Origin: Stagnimonas sp.
Lineage (GTDB): Bacteria; Pseudomonadota; Gammaproteobacteria; Nevskiales; Nevskiaceae
Length of the DNA: 64,000 nucleotides
Direction of reading: 5' to 3'
Assembly (NCBI GenBank): GCA_030696045.1
Contig: JAUYNO010000012.1
Coordinates: forward strand, 1-64,000
Shown: one piece after another, positions 8,803 to 17,139 of the stretch
Layout: each line of letters begins with the position of its first letter
Numbering within the stretch: the stretch's first letter is position 1
The notes under the pieces: generated by a model
The model's database searches: none
What the model saw: the letters and a program-made list of their open reading frames with translations, nothing else
What the model was told of the DNA's origin: nothing
Position numbers and translations under genes: made by a program

Positions 8803-10400
8803 TCGGCCACCCCGGCTCGCTGCGACGCAAGCTGGCGCAACTGATGGCGCTGGCCTCGATGATCGCGCTGCTGCTGTCGGCCGTGGCGCTGCTGCTGGTG
8901 GCCGGCTATCGCAACCGCCAGCAGAGCGAGCGCGACCTGCAGACCCTGGCCTCGGTGATCGCCGACAACAGCGCCGCCGCCCTGAGTTTCGGCGATGCGC
9001 GAACGGCGCGGCGCATCCTCACGGCGGTCCAGGCCAATGCCGACATCAGCCTGGTCTGCCTGTTCGCGGCGGACCAGCCGGCCACCGCGACGGCGGCGAC
9101 CGTGTTCTCGGTCTGGCCGATCACCCGCCGTGGCGACTGCCCGGCCAGCCTGGCGCCCGACACCGGCGGCATCGCCGCCGACAGCATGCGGCTGAGCAAG
9201 GCGGTGATGGTCGATGGCGTGCCACTCGGCATGCTGACCATGACCATGGACCTGCGGCCGCAGCGTCTTGCCCTGTTGCAGCAGGCCGCCGTCACCGCCG
9301 CCGTGGTCGCGCTGGCGCTGCTGATCACGTTCTCGTTCGCCCTGCGCGCGCAGACCGCGATGGTGGCGCCGATCATCGCCCTGGCCGAGCTGGCGCGGCG
9401 GGTCAGCCTGACCGCCGACTACGGCCTGCGCGCCAGCAAGCAGGGCCAGGACGAGGCCGGGCAACTGGCCGAGGACTTCAACCGCATGCTGGCCAAGATC
9501 GAGACCAGCGACCACGAGTTGCGCTCGGCCCGGGACGCGCTGGGCGCCGAGGTGTTGCAGAAGACCGAGGCCAACCGCGAACTGGAACAGGCGCTGGGCC
9601 GGCTCACGGCGGCCCAGGAGCAACTGGTGCAGGCCGAGAAGCTGGCTTCGCTGGGCGCCCTGGTGGCCGGCGTCGCGCACGAGATCAACACCCCGGTCGG
9701 GGTCGCGGTCACGGCCGCTTCCACCCTGCGCGCCAAGGCCCTGACCCTGCGCGGCCAGTACCGCGAGGACAGCATGCGCCGCTCGGACCTGGAGGCCTTC
9801 ATGTCCCTGGCCGAGGACAGCACCCGGATGCTGCTCAACAACCTGCAGCGGGCGGCCGACCTGATCCAGAGCTTCAAGCGGGTGGCGGTGGACCAGACCA
9901 GCGACGAGCGCCGCCGGTTCCAGCTGTCCGCCTACGTGCGCGAGGTGCTGCTGAGCCTGGGCCCGAAGCTGAAGAACGTCGAGGTCACGGTCGACTGCCC
10001 GGACGACATCTGGGTCGACAGCTTCCCCGGCGCCGTCGCCCAGGTGCTGACCAACTTCGTCACCAATTCGGTGCTGCACGGCTTCGACGACGGCCGCAAG
10101 GGCGCGATCCAGCTCAAGGCCGCCCTGCGCGGCGACCAGCTGGAGCTGAGCTACCAGGACAACGGCCGGGGCGTGAAGCCCGAGCACCTCGGCCGCATCT
10201 TCGATCCCTTCTTCACCACCAAGCGCGGTGCCGGCGGCAGCGGCCTGGGCATGCACATCGTCTACAACCTGGTCAGCCGGCGGCTGGGGGGACGGATCCG
10301 CGCGCTGTCGCCCGAGGGTCAGGGCCTGCTGCTGACACTGAGCCTGCCGCTGGTGGCGCCGACCGCCAGCAGCGAGCGCCACCTGGGTGCGAACACATGA
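8799..10400 (+). CDS. Membrane sensor histidine kinase
   Basis: The start is GTG 8799, overlapping the YfiR-like stop by four bases (GTGA). The 533-residue protein has a first membrane helix (about 12-32), a periplasmic sensor of about 130 residues resembling the CHASE8 sensor of YfiN-type proteins, and a second helix (about 163-185). HAMP and a coiled coil (about 240-285) follow. The phosphoacceptor His294 is in V-A-H-E-I-N-T-P, followed by a HATPase domain with N, G1 and G2 boxes (D-N-G-R-G and G-L-G-M-H). The E-I-N-T-P box places it in the HisKA group typical of complex sensors. It probably phosphorylates one or both receivers encoded next, with which it overlaps by four bases. Confidence 0.93.
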   Translation: MIGHPGSLRRKLAQLMALASMIALLLSAVALLLVAGYRNRQQSERDLQTLASVIADNSAAALSFGDARTARRILTAVQANADISLVCLFAADQPATATAATVFSVWPITRRGDCPASLAPDTGGIAADSMRLSKAVMVDGVPLGMLTMTMDLRPQRLALLQQAAVTAAVVALALLITFSFALRAQTAMVAPIIALAELARRVSLTADYGLRASKQGQDEAGQLAEDFNRMLAKIETSDHELRSARDALGAEVLQKTEANRELEQALGRLTAAQEQLVQAEKLASLGALVAGVAHEINTPVGVAVTAASTLRAKALTLRGQYREDSMRRSDLEAFMSLAEDSTRMLLNNLQRAADLIQSFKRVAVDQTSDERRRFQLSAYVREVLLSLGPKLKNVEVTVDCPDDIWVDSFPGAVAQVLTNFVTNSVLHGFDDGRKGAIQLKAALRGDQLELSYQDNGRGVKPEHLGRIFDPFFTTKRGAGGSGLGMHIVYNLVSRRLGGRIRALSPEGQGLLLTLSLPLVAPTASSERHLGANT

Positions 10401-11344
10401 GCGATGAACTGAGTTTTGCCGCCGAATCCACCCTGCCGAGCCGCGCCCAGCGCGCCCGCTGGAAACTGCTGATCGTCGACGACGAGGTCGAGGTGCACCA
10501 GGTCACCGAACTGGCCCTGGCCGACTTCCGCTTCGCCGGCCGGGGGCTGGAATTCCTGCACGCCTATTCCGCCGCCGAGGCCCGGCGCATCCTGGGCGAG
10601 ACCCCCGACATCGCCGTGGTCCTGCTCGACGTGGTGATGGAGTCCGAGCACGCCGGCCTGGAAGTGGTCGAGTACATCCGCAACGTGCTCGGCAACCGCT
10701 TCCTGCGCCTGGTGCTGCGCACCGGCCAGCCCGGCCAGGCGCCGGAGCTGGAGATGATCACCAACTACGACATCAACGACTACAAGTACAAAACCGAGCT
10801 GACCCGCGAGCGGCTGTTCAGCACGGTCTACACCAGCCTGTCGGTGTACCGCGACCTGATGGCGCTGGAAGCCAGCCGCAAGGGCCTGGAAAAGGTCATC
10901 GAGGCCTCGGCCCATATCTTCGAGCTGCACTCGGTCGAAGCCTTCACCCAGGGCGTGCTCGAACAGCTCACCGCCCTGCTGTTCCTGGACCGCGACGCGG
11001 TGATCGCCCACGCCGACGGTCTGGCGGCCGCCGACGACCACGAGCGCTACACCATCGTCGCCGCCACCGGCAGCTTCTCCGGCCTGGTCGGCGCGCGCGC
11101 CTGCGCCAGCCTGCCGACCACGGTGGTGGAGCGCATCCGCGCCGCGCTGAGCAGCAGCGAGGACCTGTTCGGCGAGGACTACTACGTCGGCGTGCAGTCG
11201 ATTCCCCGGCCGCTGGTGTTCTATGTCACCGCCGACGTGCCGATCTCGCTCACCGACCGCCGCGCGATCAGCCTGTTCCACCGCAATGTCGCGCTGGCGC
11301 ACCAGAACCTGACGCGGATCGCGGCCTCGAATCCCGCAATATGA
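10397..11344 (+). CDS. Response regulator with receiver and DUF3369 domains, no output enzyme
   Basis: This 315-residue protein has an N-terminal receiver. Asp78 is the phosphoacceptor (L-L-D-V-V-M-E), the acidic pair is in V-D-D-E, and the conserved lysine is Lys132 in Y-K-Y-K-T-E-L. A DUF3369 domain fills the rest (about 165-315). In other bacteria DUF3369 usually sits between a receiver and an HD-GYP or GGDEF domain; here the protein simply ends, so it may act by binding a partner. Its ATG overlaps the kinase stop (ATGA, 10397-10400). The receiver is clearly paralogous to that of the next gene (shared E-S-E-H-A-G-L-E and V-L-R-T-G-Q-P-G motifs). Confidence 0.9.
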   Translation: MSDELSFAAESTLPSRAQRARWKLLIVDDEVEVHQVTELALADFRFAGRGLEFLHAYSAAEARRILGETPDIAVVLLDVVMESEHAGLEVVEYIRNVLGNRFLRLVLRTGQPGQAPELEMITNYDINDYKYKTELTRERLFSTVYTSLSVYRDLMALEASRKGLEKVIEASAHIFELHSVEAFTQGVLEQLTALLFLDRDAVIAHADGLAAADDHERYTIVAATGSFSGLVGARACASLPTTVVERIRAALSSSEDLFGEDYYVGVQSIPRPLVFYVTADVPISLTDRRAISLFHRNVALAHQNLTRIAASNPAI

Positions 11345-12513
11345 GCGACGCGCTGCGATTCGCCGAGGAGCCGGAACCGACGCCCTCGCCGGCCCGCCCC
11401 TGGCCGGTGCTGGTGGTCGACGACGACGCCGAGGTGCTGGCGGTGACCCGGCTGGCGCTGCAGGACTGCCTGGTCGAAGGCCGGCCGCTGGAGCTGCTCG
11501 AGGCCAGCTCCGGCCGCGCCGCCCGCGCCGTGCTGGAGGCACGCGGCGACATCGGCCTGATCCTGCTCGACGTGGTGATGGAATCCGAGCACGCCGGCCT
11601 CGAACTGGTGCAGCACGTCCGCGAGGTGCTCGGCAACAGCCTGGTGCGCATCGTGCTGCGCACCGGCCAGCCCGGCGAGGCGCCGGCGCGCGAGGTGCTG
11701 CAGCGCTACCAGATCGACGACTACCGCACCAAGACCGAACTCAATTTCGAACGCCTGGTGGTGCTGGTCACGGCGGCGCTGCGCACCTATGGCGCGCTGA
11801 CCGAGCTGGCGCGCAAGAACATCGAACTGAAGCGCTCCAACCAGGAGCTGGAGCGCTTCGCCTACGTCGCCTCCCACGACCTGCAAACCCCGCTGCGCGG
11901 CATCGTCTCGTTCACCCATCTCCTGGCGCAGCGCTACCAGCACCTGTTCGACGCCCAGGCCCGGGAGTACATGGATTTCATCGTCCACGGCGGCCACGAA
12001 CTGCAGAGGCTGATCGACGACCTGCTGGCGTTCTCGCGGCTGGGGCGCGGCGACGGCGAGCTGTCGCCGGTGGACCTCCAGCAGGTGTTCGGCCATGTGC
12101 TCGGCACCCTGGAACCGGTCATCGCCCAGCGCCAGGCCCGGATCGAGGCCGAGCCCTTGCCGGTGGTGCTGGGCCGGGCCCAGCAACTGGAGCAGCTGTT
12201 CCGCAACCTGATCGACAACGGCCTCAAGTTCCAGCCCGGCGAACGGCCCTGGGTGCGCATCCGCAGCACTTGCAAGGACCGGCACTGCGAACTGGCATTC
12301 GAGGACGGCGGCATCGGTATCGCCGCCGAGCACCAGGCGCAGATCTTCGAGGTCTTCACCCGCCTGCACACCCAGGACGCCTATCCGGGCAGCGGCGTCG
12401 GGCTGGCGATCTGCCGCAAGATCGCCTTGCTGCACGGCGCCGAACTGCAGGTGGAATCGGCACCTGGCCAGGGCACGCGGATGATCCTGGGGCCGCTGGC
12501 GCTGGCCGGCTAG
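11341..12513 (+). CDS. Receiver-histidine kinase hybrid
   Basis: The 390-residue soluble protein has a receiver (phosphoacceptor Asp77, conserved Lys131), a short coiled linker, a HisKA domain with His179 in A-S-H-D-L-Q-T-P-L, and a HATPase domain (N-L-I-D-N, G-S-G-V-G-L). The S-H-D-L-Q-x-P-L box is typical of phytochrome-like and receiver-first kinases. Having the receiver at the N-terminus suggests that phosphotransfer from the membrane kinase controls this second kinase, whose own target regulator is not in the window. The start ATG at 11341 overlaps the previous stop by four bases. It is the last gene of the five-gene coupled series. Confidence 0.92.
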   Translation: MSDALRFAEEPEPTPSPARPWPVLVVDDDAEVLAVTRLALQDCLVEGRPLELLEASSGRAARAVLEARGDIGLILLDVVMESEHAGLELVQHVREVLGNSLVRIVLRTGQPGEAPAREVLQRYQIDDYRTKTELNFERLVVLVTAALRTYGALTELARKNIELKRSNQELERFAYVASHDLQTPLRGIVSFTHLLAQRYQHLFDAQAREYMDFIVHGGHELQRLIDDLLAFSRLGRGDGELSPVDLQQVFGHVLGTLEPVIAQRQARIEAEPLPVVLGRAQQLEQLFRNLIDNGLKFQPGERPWVRIRSTCKDRHCELAFEDGGIGIAAEHQAQIFEVFTRLHTQDAYPGSGVGLAICRKIALLHGAELQVESAPGQGTRMILGPLALAG

Positions 12514-12528
12514 GGCCAGGCCGGCACC

Positions 12529-12534
12529 TATAAT
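12529..12534 (+). promoter_or_regulatory. Probable -10 element upstream of phoH
   Basis: A perfect TATAAT lies in an otherwise GC-rich intergenic stretch, 53 bases before the phoH start. No convincing -35 hexamer is visible at 16-18 bases, which is common in high-G+C gammaproteobacteria. Confidence 0.45.
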
Positions 12535-12586
12535 TCGCGCCCACGCCCCCTGCCGGCGCCACCGCCGGCAAGAACCCAAGCAAGTC

Positions 12587-13570
12587 ATGAACAGCCCCCC
12601 CGCCCACCTCGATCTGGTGCTGGAACCCGACGAGGCCGGCCGCATCGCCAGCCTGAACGGCCCATTCGACGCCCATCTGCGGCAGATCGAGCTGCGCCTC
12701 GGCATCGAGATCCGTAATCGCGGCAATTTTTATCGCCTGCTCGGCCCCGAGGACGACATCGCGCGTGGCCAGGCCCTGCTGGAAAGCCTGTTCGCGCAGA
12801 CCGAGACCAGCTCGCTGGCGGCCGAGCAGATCCATCTGGCCCTGCTGGAATTGAGCGGCCCGCGTCCCGGCGCCGACGAATTGGCGCCGGTGGAAGGCGA
12901 CGAGGTGGTGGTGCGCACCAAGCGCGGCGTGGTGCGCGGCCGCACACCGCTGCAGAAGGCCTATCTGCAGGCCATCGCTGCGCACGACGTCAGCTTCGGC
13001 GTCGGCCCCGCCGGCACCGGCAAGACCTATCTCGCGGTCGCCTCGGCGGTCGCGGCGCTGGAGAAGGACCGCGTGCGCCGCATCGTGCTGGTACGGCCGG
13101 CGGTCGAAGCCGGCGAGAAGCTGGGTTTCCTGCCCGGCGACATGGCGCAGAAGGTCGATCCCTACCTGCGGCCGCTCTATGACGGCCTGTACGAGATGCT
13201 CGGCTTCGAGCGCGTCGCCAAGCTGATCGAGAAGAACGTCATCGAGGTCGCACCCCTGGCCTACATGCGCGGCCGCACCCTCAACGAGGCCTTCATCATC
13301 CTCGACGAGGCGCAGAACACCACCACCGAGCAGATGAAGATGTTCCTGACCCGGATCGGCTTCGGCAGCTGCGCGGTCATCACTGGCGATCTGACCCAGA
13401 CCGACCTGCCGAACAAGGAGCGCTCGGGCCTGAAGCACGCCATCGCGGTGCTCGACGGCGTCGCCGGCATCAGCTTCACCTACTTCCGCAAGCAGGACGT
13501 GGTGCGGCATCCGCTGGTGCAGGCGATTGTCGGGGCGTATGAGCGGTACGAAGGTGAGAACTCGGTTTGA
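12587..13570 (+). CDS. ybeZ: PhoH-family ATPase (YbeZ)
   Basis: The 327-residue protein has the PhoH-like P-loop ATPase domain. Walker A is G-P-A-G-T-G-K-T at 140-147 and Walker B is in [10 protein letters not shown], with the following R-x-G-F/T-G-D-L-T-Q region typical of the family. An N-terminal KH-like region precedes it. YbeZ is known to interact with YbeY in ribosome-associated RNA processing and is almost always encoded next to it, as here. The TGA at 13568-13570 overlaps the only available start (TTG) of the ybeY frame. Confidence 0.93.
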   Translation: MNSPPAHLDLVLEPDEAGRIASLNGPFDAHLRQIELRLGIEIRNRGNFYRLLGPEDDIARGQALLESLFAQTETSSLAAEQIHLALLELSGPRPGADELAPVEGDEVVVRTKRGVVRGRTPLQKAYLQAIAAHDVSFGVGPAGTGKTYLAVASAVAALEKDRVRRIVLVRPAVEAGEKLGFLPGDMAQKVDPYLRPLYDGLYEMLGFERVAKLIEKNVIEVAPLAYMRGRTLNEAFIILDEAQNTTTEQMKMFLTRIGFGSCAVITGDLTQTDLPNKERSGLKHAIAVLDGVAGISFTYFRKQDVVRHPLVQAIVGAYERYEGENSV

Positions 13571-14109
13571 AAAAAAAGTCGAAACAGTCCCCTCCCCCCT
13601 CGCGGGGGTGGGCTAGGGGGGGGGGGGACGTTGCTTCGGCGCAGCGCGCAGCCCCCTCTCTCCCAGCCTCTCTCCCACGAGGGGAGAGAGGAGCAATCAC
13701 GGTCCAGCGCGCAGTCCCCGCCGCCGGCATCCCCACTGCCACCAGCCTGCGTCTCTGGGCCGAAGCCGCGCGCGGCAGGAAGCGCGGCGAAATCACGATC
13801 CGCATCGTCGCCGCCGACGAAAGCCAGGCGCTCAACCGCGACTTCCGCGGCAAGGACAAGCCCACCAATGTCCTCTCCTTCCCGATGGGCGAGCCGGACT
13901 ACCTCGGCGACATCGTCATCTGCGCCCCGGTGGTCGCGGCCGAGGCCATCGAGCAGGGCAAGCCGGCGCGCGCCCACTGGGCACACATGGTGCTGCACGG
14001 CGTGCTGCACCTGCTGGGCCACGACCACATCGCCGAGGACGAGGCCGAACGGATGGAGGCACTGGAGCGCAAGCTGTTGGCGCGGCTCGGGTTTCCCGAC
14101 CCGTACTGA
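13567..14109 (+). CDS. ybeY: Endoribonuclease YbeY with a repeat-derived N-terminus
   Basis: The catalytic part is intact. The metal site [11 protein letters not shown] gives His144, His148 and His154, and the upstream [12 protein letters not shown] motif is present. YbeY acts in 16S rRNA 3'-end maturation and rRNA quality control. The oddity is the start. Homology begins only around I-T-V-Q-R-A-V (residues 44-50), where no ATG, GTG or TTG exists. The only in-frame start is TTG 13567, overlapping the phoH stop, and residues 1 to about 43 are translated palindromic repeat ([18 protein letters not shown]). Either the repeat is translated, or a rare start (for example the ATC-ACG region near 13696) is used. 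An AAGG-type site lies upstream of the TTG. The enzyme call is certain; the start is not. Confidence 0.9.
   Translation: MKKKSKQSPPPSRGWARGGGDVASAQRAAPSLPASLPRGERGAITVQRAVPAAGIPTATSLRLWAEAARGRKRGEITIRIVAADESQALNRDFRGKDKPTNVLSFPMGEPDYLGDIVICAPVVAAEAIEQGKPARAHWAHMVLHGVLHLLGHDHIAEDEAERMEALERKLLARLGFPDPY
13588..13693. repeat. GC-rich palindromic repeat pair fused to the ybeY 5' end
   Basis: Two hairpin-forming units stand in tandem: a CCCCTCCCCCC / GGGGGTGGG... unit (13588-13627), and a CTCTCTCCC-acga-GGGGAGAGAG unit (about 13668-13692). This class of element occurs between genes in Xanthomonadales-type genomes. A related unit is found inside the hydrolase gene at 20945-21110. Here it fills the phoH-ybeY junction and supplies the first codons of the ybeY frame. 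Confidence 0.75.
13616..13627 (+). repeat. Homopolymer tract of twelve G
   Basis: Twelve consecutive G lie within the 5' part of the ybeY reading frame. Loss or gain of one base would put the upstream TTG out of frame with the catalytic domain. Such tracts are prone to slippage in vivo and also to sequencing error. Confidence 0.9.
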
Positions 14110-14219
14110 GTGCAAACGCCCGGTCACGCCCCAGCCTGTAAACTAGGCGTCCAGTACACACCCCACGCTCCCGTCCGCCGGCGCCTCATCGGCTCGGCTT
14201 TTGCGAGTGTGCCCAGACG

Positions 14220-15071
14220 ATGAACGACGGCCCTAGTCGAAACGAAGAAGAGCAGCACGAGACGCCCACCCACTGGTGGAAGCGCCTGACCCTCCGCCTG
14301 GTTGGCGGCCCGCGTACGCAGGAAGACCTCAAGGACCTGCTCGACGGCGCCCGCGAGGACGGTATTGTCGATGCCGACTCCGCCGACATGATCGACGGCG
14401 TGCTGGAGACCCACGAACTGCAGGCCCGCGACATCATGGTGCCGCGCGCCCAGATGGTCTGCGTCGAGTCCGACTGGGGGCTGGAGAAAATCCTCGCCGC
14501 CGTGATCGAGTCCGGCCACTCGCGCTACCCGGTGATCGGCGACAACAAGGACGAGATCGTCGGCGTGCTGCTGGCCAAGGACCTGCTCAAGTTCACCACC
14601 GCTGCCTCTACCTTCGACCTGGCGCGGGTGATGCGGCCCACGGGCCTGGTACCGGAGTCCAAGCGCGTGAACGTGCTGCTCAAGGACTTCAAACGCCGGC
14701 ACCAGCACCTGGCCATCGTGGTCGACGAGTACGGCGGCGTCTCCGGCCTGGTGACCATCGAGGACATCCTGGAAACCATCGTCGGCGAGATCGACGACGA
14801 GCACGACGAGGCCGAGGGCGCCTACATCGTCAAGCAGGACGAGCGCCGCTACCTGGTCAATGCGCTGACGCCGATCGAGGAGTTCAACGAGCAGTTCCAG
14901 GCCGAATTCAGCGACGAGGAATTCGACACCGTTGGTGGCCTGGTGGTGCATCACTTCGGCCACCTGCCGCGCCGTGGCGAGGGCGTGAAGATCGGCCGCT
15001 TCCAGTTCAGCGTGCAGCGCGCCGACTCCCGCCGCGTTCAACAACTGCAAGTCCTGCTGTCGCAGGACTAG
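14220..15071 (+). CDS. corC: CorC/HlyC-family CBS-domain protein
   Basis: This 283-residue cytoplasmic protein has a charged N-terminus and a tandem CBS pair (about 65-195, opening A-R-D-I-M-V-P-R-A-Q). A C-terminal CorC/HlyC transporter-associated domain (about 205-280) contains D-E-F-D-T-V-G-G. It lacks the DUF21 membrane domain, as in E. coli CorC/YbeX, which is linked to magnesium/cobalt efflux and ribosome-associated functions. The position directly after phoH-ybeY matches the conserved ybeZ-ybeY-ybeX order; lnt, which often follows, is replaced here by a DUF4105 gene. Confidence 0.93.
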   Translation: MNDGPSRNEEEQHETPTHWWKRLTLRLVGGPRTQEDLKDLLDGAREDGIVDADSADMIDGVLETHELQARDIMVPRAQMVCVESDWGLEKILAAVIESGHSRYPVIGDNKDEIVGVLLAKDLLKFTTAASTFDLARVMRPTGLVPESKRVNVLLKDFKRRHQHLAIVVDEYGGVSGLVTIEDILETIVGEIDDEHDEAEGAYIVKQDERRYLVNALTPIEEFNEQFQAEFSDEEFDTVGGLVVHHFGHLPRRGEGVKIGRFQFSVQRADSRRVQQLQVLLSQD

Positions 15072-15088
15072 CCCGCTCGCCGCATCCC

Positions 15089-16318
15089 ATGCGCTCGTTC
15101 GCACGCTGGCTCGCGGCCGTCTGGCTCGCTGGCATCGCCGGTCTGGCGCAGGCGCAGGCGCCCGCTGCCGCCCCGACGCCGCGCATCAGCCTGCTCAGCT
15201 TCGCCCCGGGCGAGGTCTACTGGCAGCGCTTCGGCCACAACGCGCTGATGGTGGAGCCGGGCGATGGCGGCGCCACCGCCGTCTACAACTACGGCATCTT
15301 CGATTTCTTCCAGAAGAACTTCTTCCTCAACTTCGCGCGCGGCCACATGATCTACCGGCTGGCCGCGATCCCGGTGCCGGACACCCTGGCCGAGTACGCC
15401 GCCGAAGGCCGCGCGGTCTATGTCCAGGAGCTGGCGCTGAGCCCGCAGCAAGCCGTCGCGCTGGCGGCACTGCTGCGCGACAACGCGCTGCCGGCGAACG
15501 CCGAGTACCGCTACGACTACTTCCTTTCCAACTGCTCGACCAAGGTGCGCGACGCCCTGGACCAGACCCTGGGGGGGGCGCTGCGGCAGCAATGGTCGGC
15601 GACCGCGAGCAACAGCAGCTTCCGCGCGGAGGCGACCCGCCTGATGTCGCCGGTGCTGCCGCTGATGCTGGGTATGGACTACATCCTCGGCCCCGACGCG
15701 GACCGGCCGATCAGTCTGTGGCAGCAGGCCTATGTGCCGGAAGTGCTGATGCAGGCTGTGCGCGCGGCGCGCATCGACGGCCGCCCGCTGGTGGCGCGCG
15801 AGGGCTATTGGCTGCCGCCGGGGCGCGGGCCGAAAACACCCCGGGAGGCCTTCGAGTTCAGCGGCCAGGCCCTGGCCCTGGGCCTGGAGCTGGCCCTGGC
15901 CCTGGTGCTGCTGAGCGGCTGGCGGGCGCTGGGTTTCGCTCGCGGCGCCTATCTGCTGCTGGGCCTGCTGCCCAGCCTGCTGTCGGCGCTGGGTGGCCTG
16001 GTGCTGGCGGCCGCCTGGACCCTGACCGATCACTGGGCGATGGCGGCCAACCACAACCTGCTGCTGTTCAGCCCCCTGAGCCTGCTGCTGCTGCCGACGC
16101 TGGCGCTCAGCTATCGCCCCGACTGGCGGCCGGCGCGCTGGACCCGGATGCTGGCGGTGCTGATCGCCTTCGGCGCCCTGCTGACCCTGCCGATGCAGCT
16201 GCTGTCCGGCGCCCAGCAGCAGCTGCCCTGGATCCTGTTCTGGCTGCCGGTGCACCTGGCGCTGGCCTGGTCGCTGCGCAAGATCGGGCGCCGGCCGCCG
16301 GTCGATCTCGCGCTCTAA
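15089..16318 (+). CDS. DUF4105 membrane protein (Lnb N-terminal periplasmic domain type)
   Basis: The 409-residue product begins with a signal peptide (M-R-S-F-A-R-W hydrophobic core, A-Q-A). The periplasmic DUF4105 domain (about 30-270) shows the expected opening L-L-S-F-A-P-G-E-V-Y-W-Q-R-F-G-H-N-A, then V-Y-N-Y-G-I-F-D-F, and Y-D-Y-F-L-S-N-C-S-T-K-V-R-D with a conserved Asn-Cys. Four or five membrane helices follow (about 275-395). The fold resembles NlpC/P60-like Cys-His proteins, with His and Cys conserved, but activity is unproven. The start ATG 15089 is 17 bases after corC. The gene occupies the place where lnt often lies, which is only a positional remark. Confidence 0.85.
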   Translation: MRSFARWLAAVWLAGIAGLAQAQAPAAAPTPRISLLSFAPGEVYWQRFGHNALMVEPGDGGATAVYNYGIFDFFQKNFFLNFARGHMIYRLAAIPVPDTLAEYAAEGRAVYVQELALSPQQAVALAALLRDNALPANAEYRYDYFLSNCSTKVRDALDQTLGGALRQQWSATASNSSFRAEATRLMSPVLPLMLGMDYILGPDADRPISLWQQAYVPEVLMQAVRAARIDGRPLVAREGYWLPPGRGPKTPREAFEFSGQALALGLELALALVLLSGWRALGFARGAYLLLGLLPSLLSALGGLVLAAAWTLTDHWAMAANHNLLLFSPLSLLLLPTLALSYRPDWRPARWTRMLAVLIAFGALLTLPMQLLSGAQQQLPWILFWLPVHLALAWSLRKIGRRPPVDLAL

Positions 16319-17073
16319 ACGTCCCAGCCCGGATTGACCCGCCCCAGCCGGCGCAACAGCCCCGGCCACACCAGCGCACCACCGAGGCCCTTGGTCACCG
16401 CCGCCGCCTGCGCCTGGATGCCTTCGAGGATGCTCGGATGGATCAGGCCCAGCGCCCCGCCACCGGACTGGGCCCGGACCTGGATGGTGCAGGCGGCCTC
16501 GAACAGGTACATGGCCAGGAAGGCGTCGGCGACCGTGCCGCCCACCGTGAGCAGGCCGTGGTTACGCAGCATCAGGAAGGCATTGCTGCCGAGGTCGCGC
16601 ACCAGGCGCGGCTTCTCGTCCTCGTTGAGCGCCACGCCCTCGTAGTCGTGATACCCCAGGCTGGCCAGCACGAACAGGCTCTGCTGGCTGATCGGCAGCA
16701 CGCCGGCCGGCTGCGCCGACACCGCCACGCCGTTGAGCGAGTGCACGTGCAGCACGCAGTGGGCATCCTCGCGCGCCGCATGCACGGCGCTGTGGATGGT
16801 GAAGCCGGCCGGGTTGATGAAGTGCGGCGTCTGCATCACCGGCTTGCCGTCGAGATCGACCTTCACCAGCGCGCTGGCGGTGATCTCCTCGAACATGAAG
16901 CCGTAGGGATTGATGAGGAAGTGGTGCTCAGGGCCGGGCACGCGCGCCGAGACATGGGTGAACACCAGATCGTCCCAGCCGAACAGCCGCACCAGCCGGT
17001 AGGCGGCGGCCAGATCGCAGCGACGCTGCCATTCCTCGGGGCTTACCTGCTCCTGCACGGAGGGAGTCTGCAT
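16315..17073 (-). CDS. Class II aldolase/adducin-family protein
   Basis: The 252-residue protein has the class II aldolase fold. Zinc-ligand histidines are in L-H-V-H-S (His109, His111) and R-N-H-G-L-L (His172), with G-F-M-F-E-E carrying the acidic residue near 62. The start was set at the ATG at 17073 because GAGGAG lies seven bases upstream; an in-frame TTG two codons earlier would abut the ribosome site. Relatives include L-fuculose-phosphate aldolases and many uncharacterised aldolase-like proteins, and no sugar-kinase partner is nearby, so the substrate is unknown. Its 3' end overlaps the DUF4105 gene end by four bases, tail to tail. Confidence 0.88.
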   Translation of the reverse strand: MQTPSVQEQVSPEEWQRRCDLAAAYRLVRLFGWDDLVFTHVSARVPGPEHHFLINPYGFMFEEITASALVKVDLDGKPVMQTPHFINPAGFTIHSAVHAAREDAHCVLHVHSLNGVAVSAQPAGVLPISQQSLFVLASLGYHDYEGVALNEDEKPRLVRDLGSNAFLMLRNHGLLTVGGTVADAFLAMYLFEAACTIQVRAQSGGGALGLIHPSILEGIQAQAAAVTKGLGGALVWPGLLRRLGRVNPGWDV

Positions 17074-17139
17074 GGTCAATCTCCTCGGGTCTGGTCCGCC
17101 GATTCTGCGCTAGATTGACCGGACCGGAGGAGACGCCAG

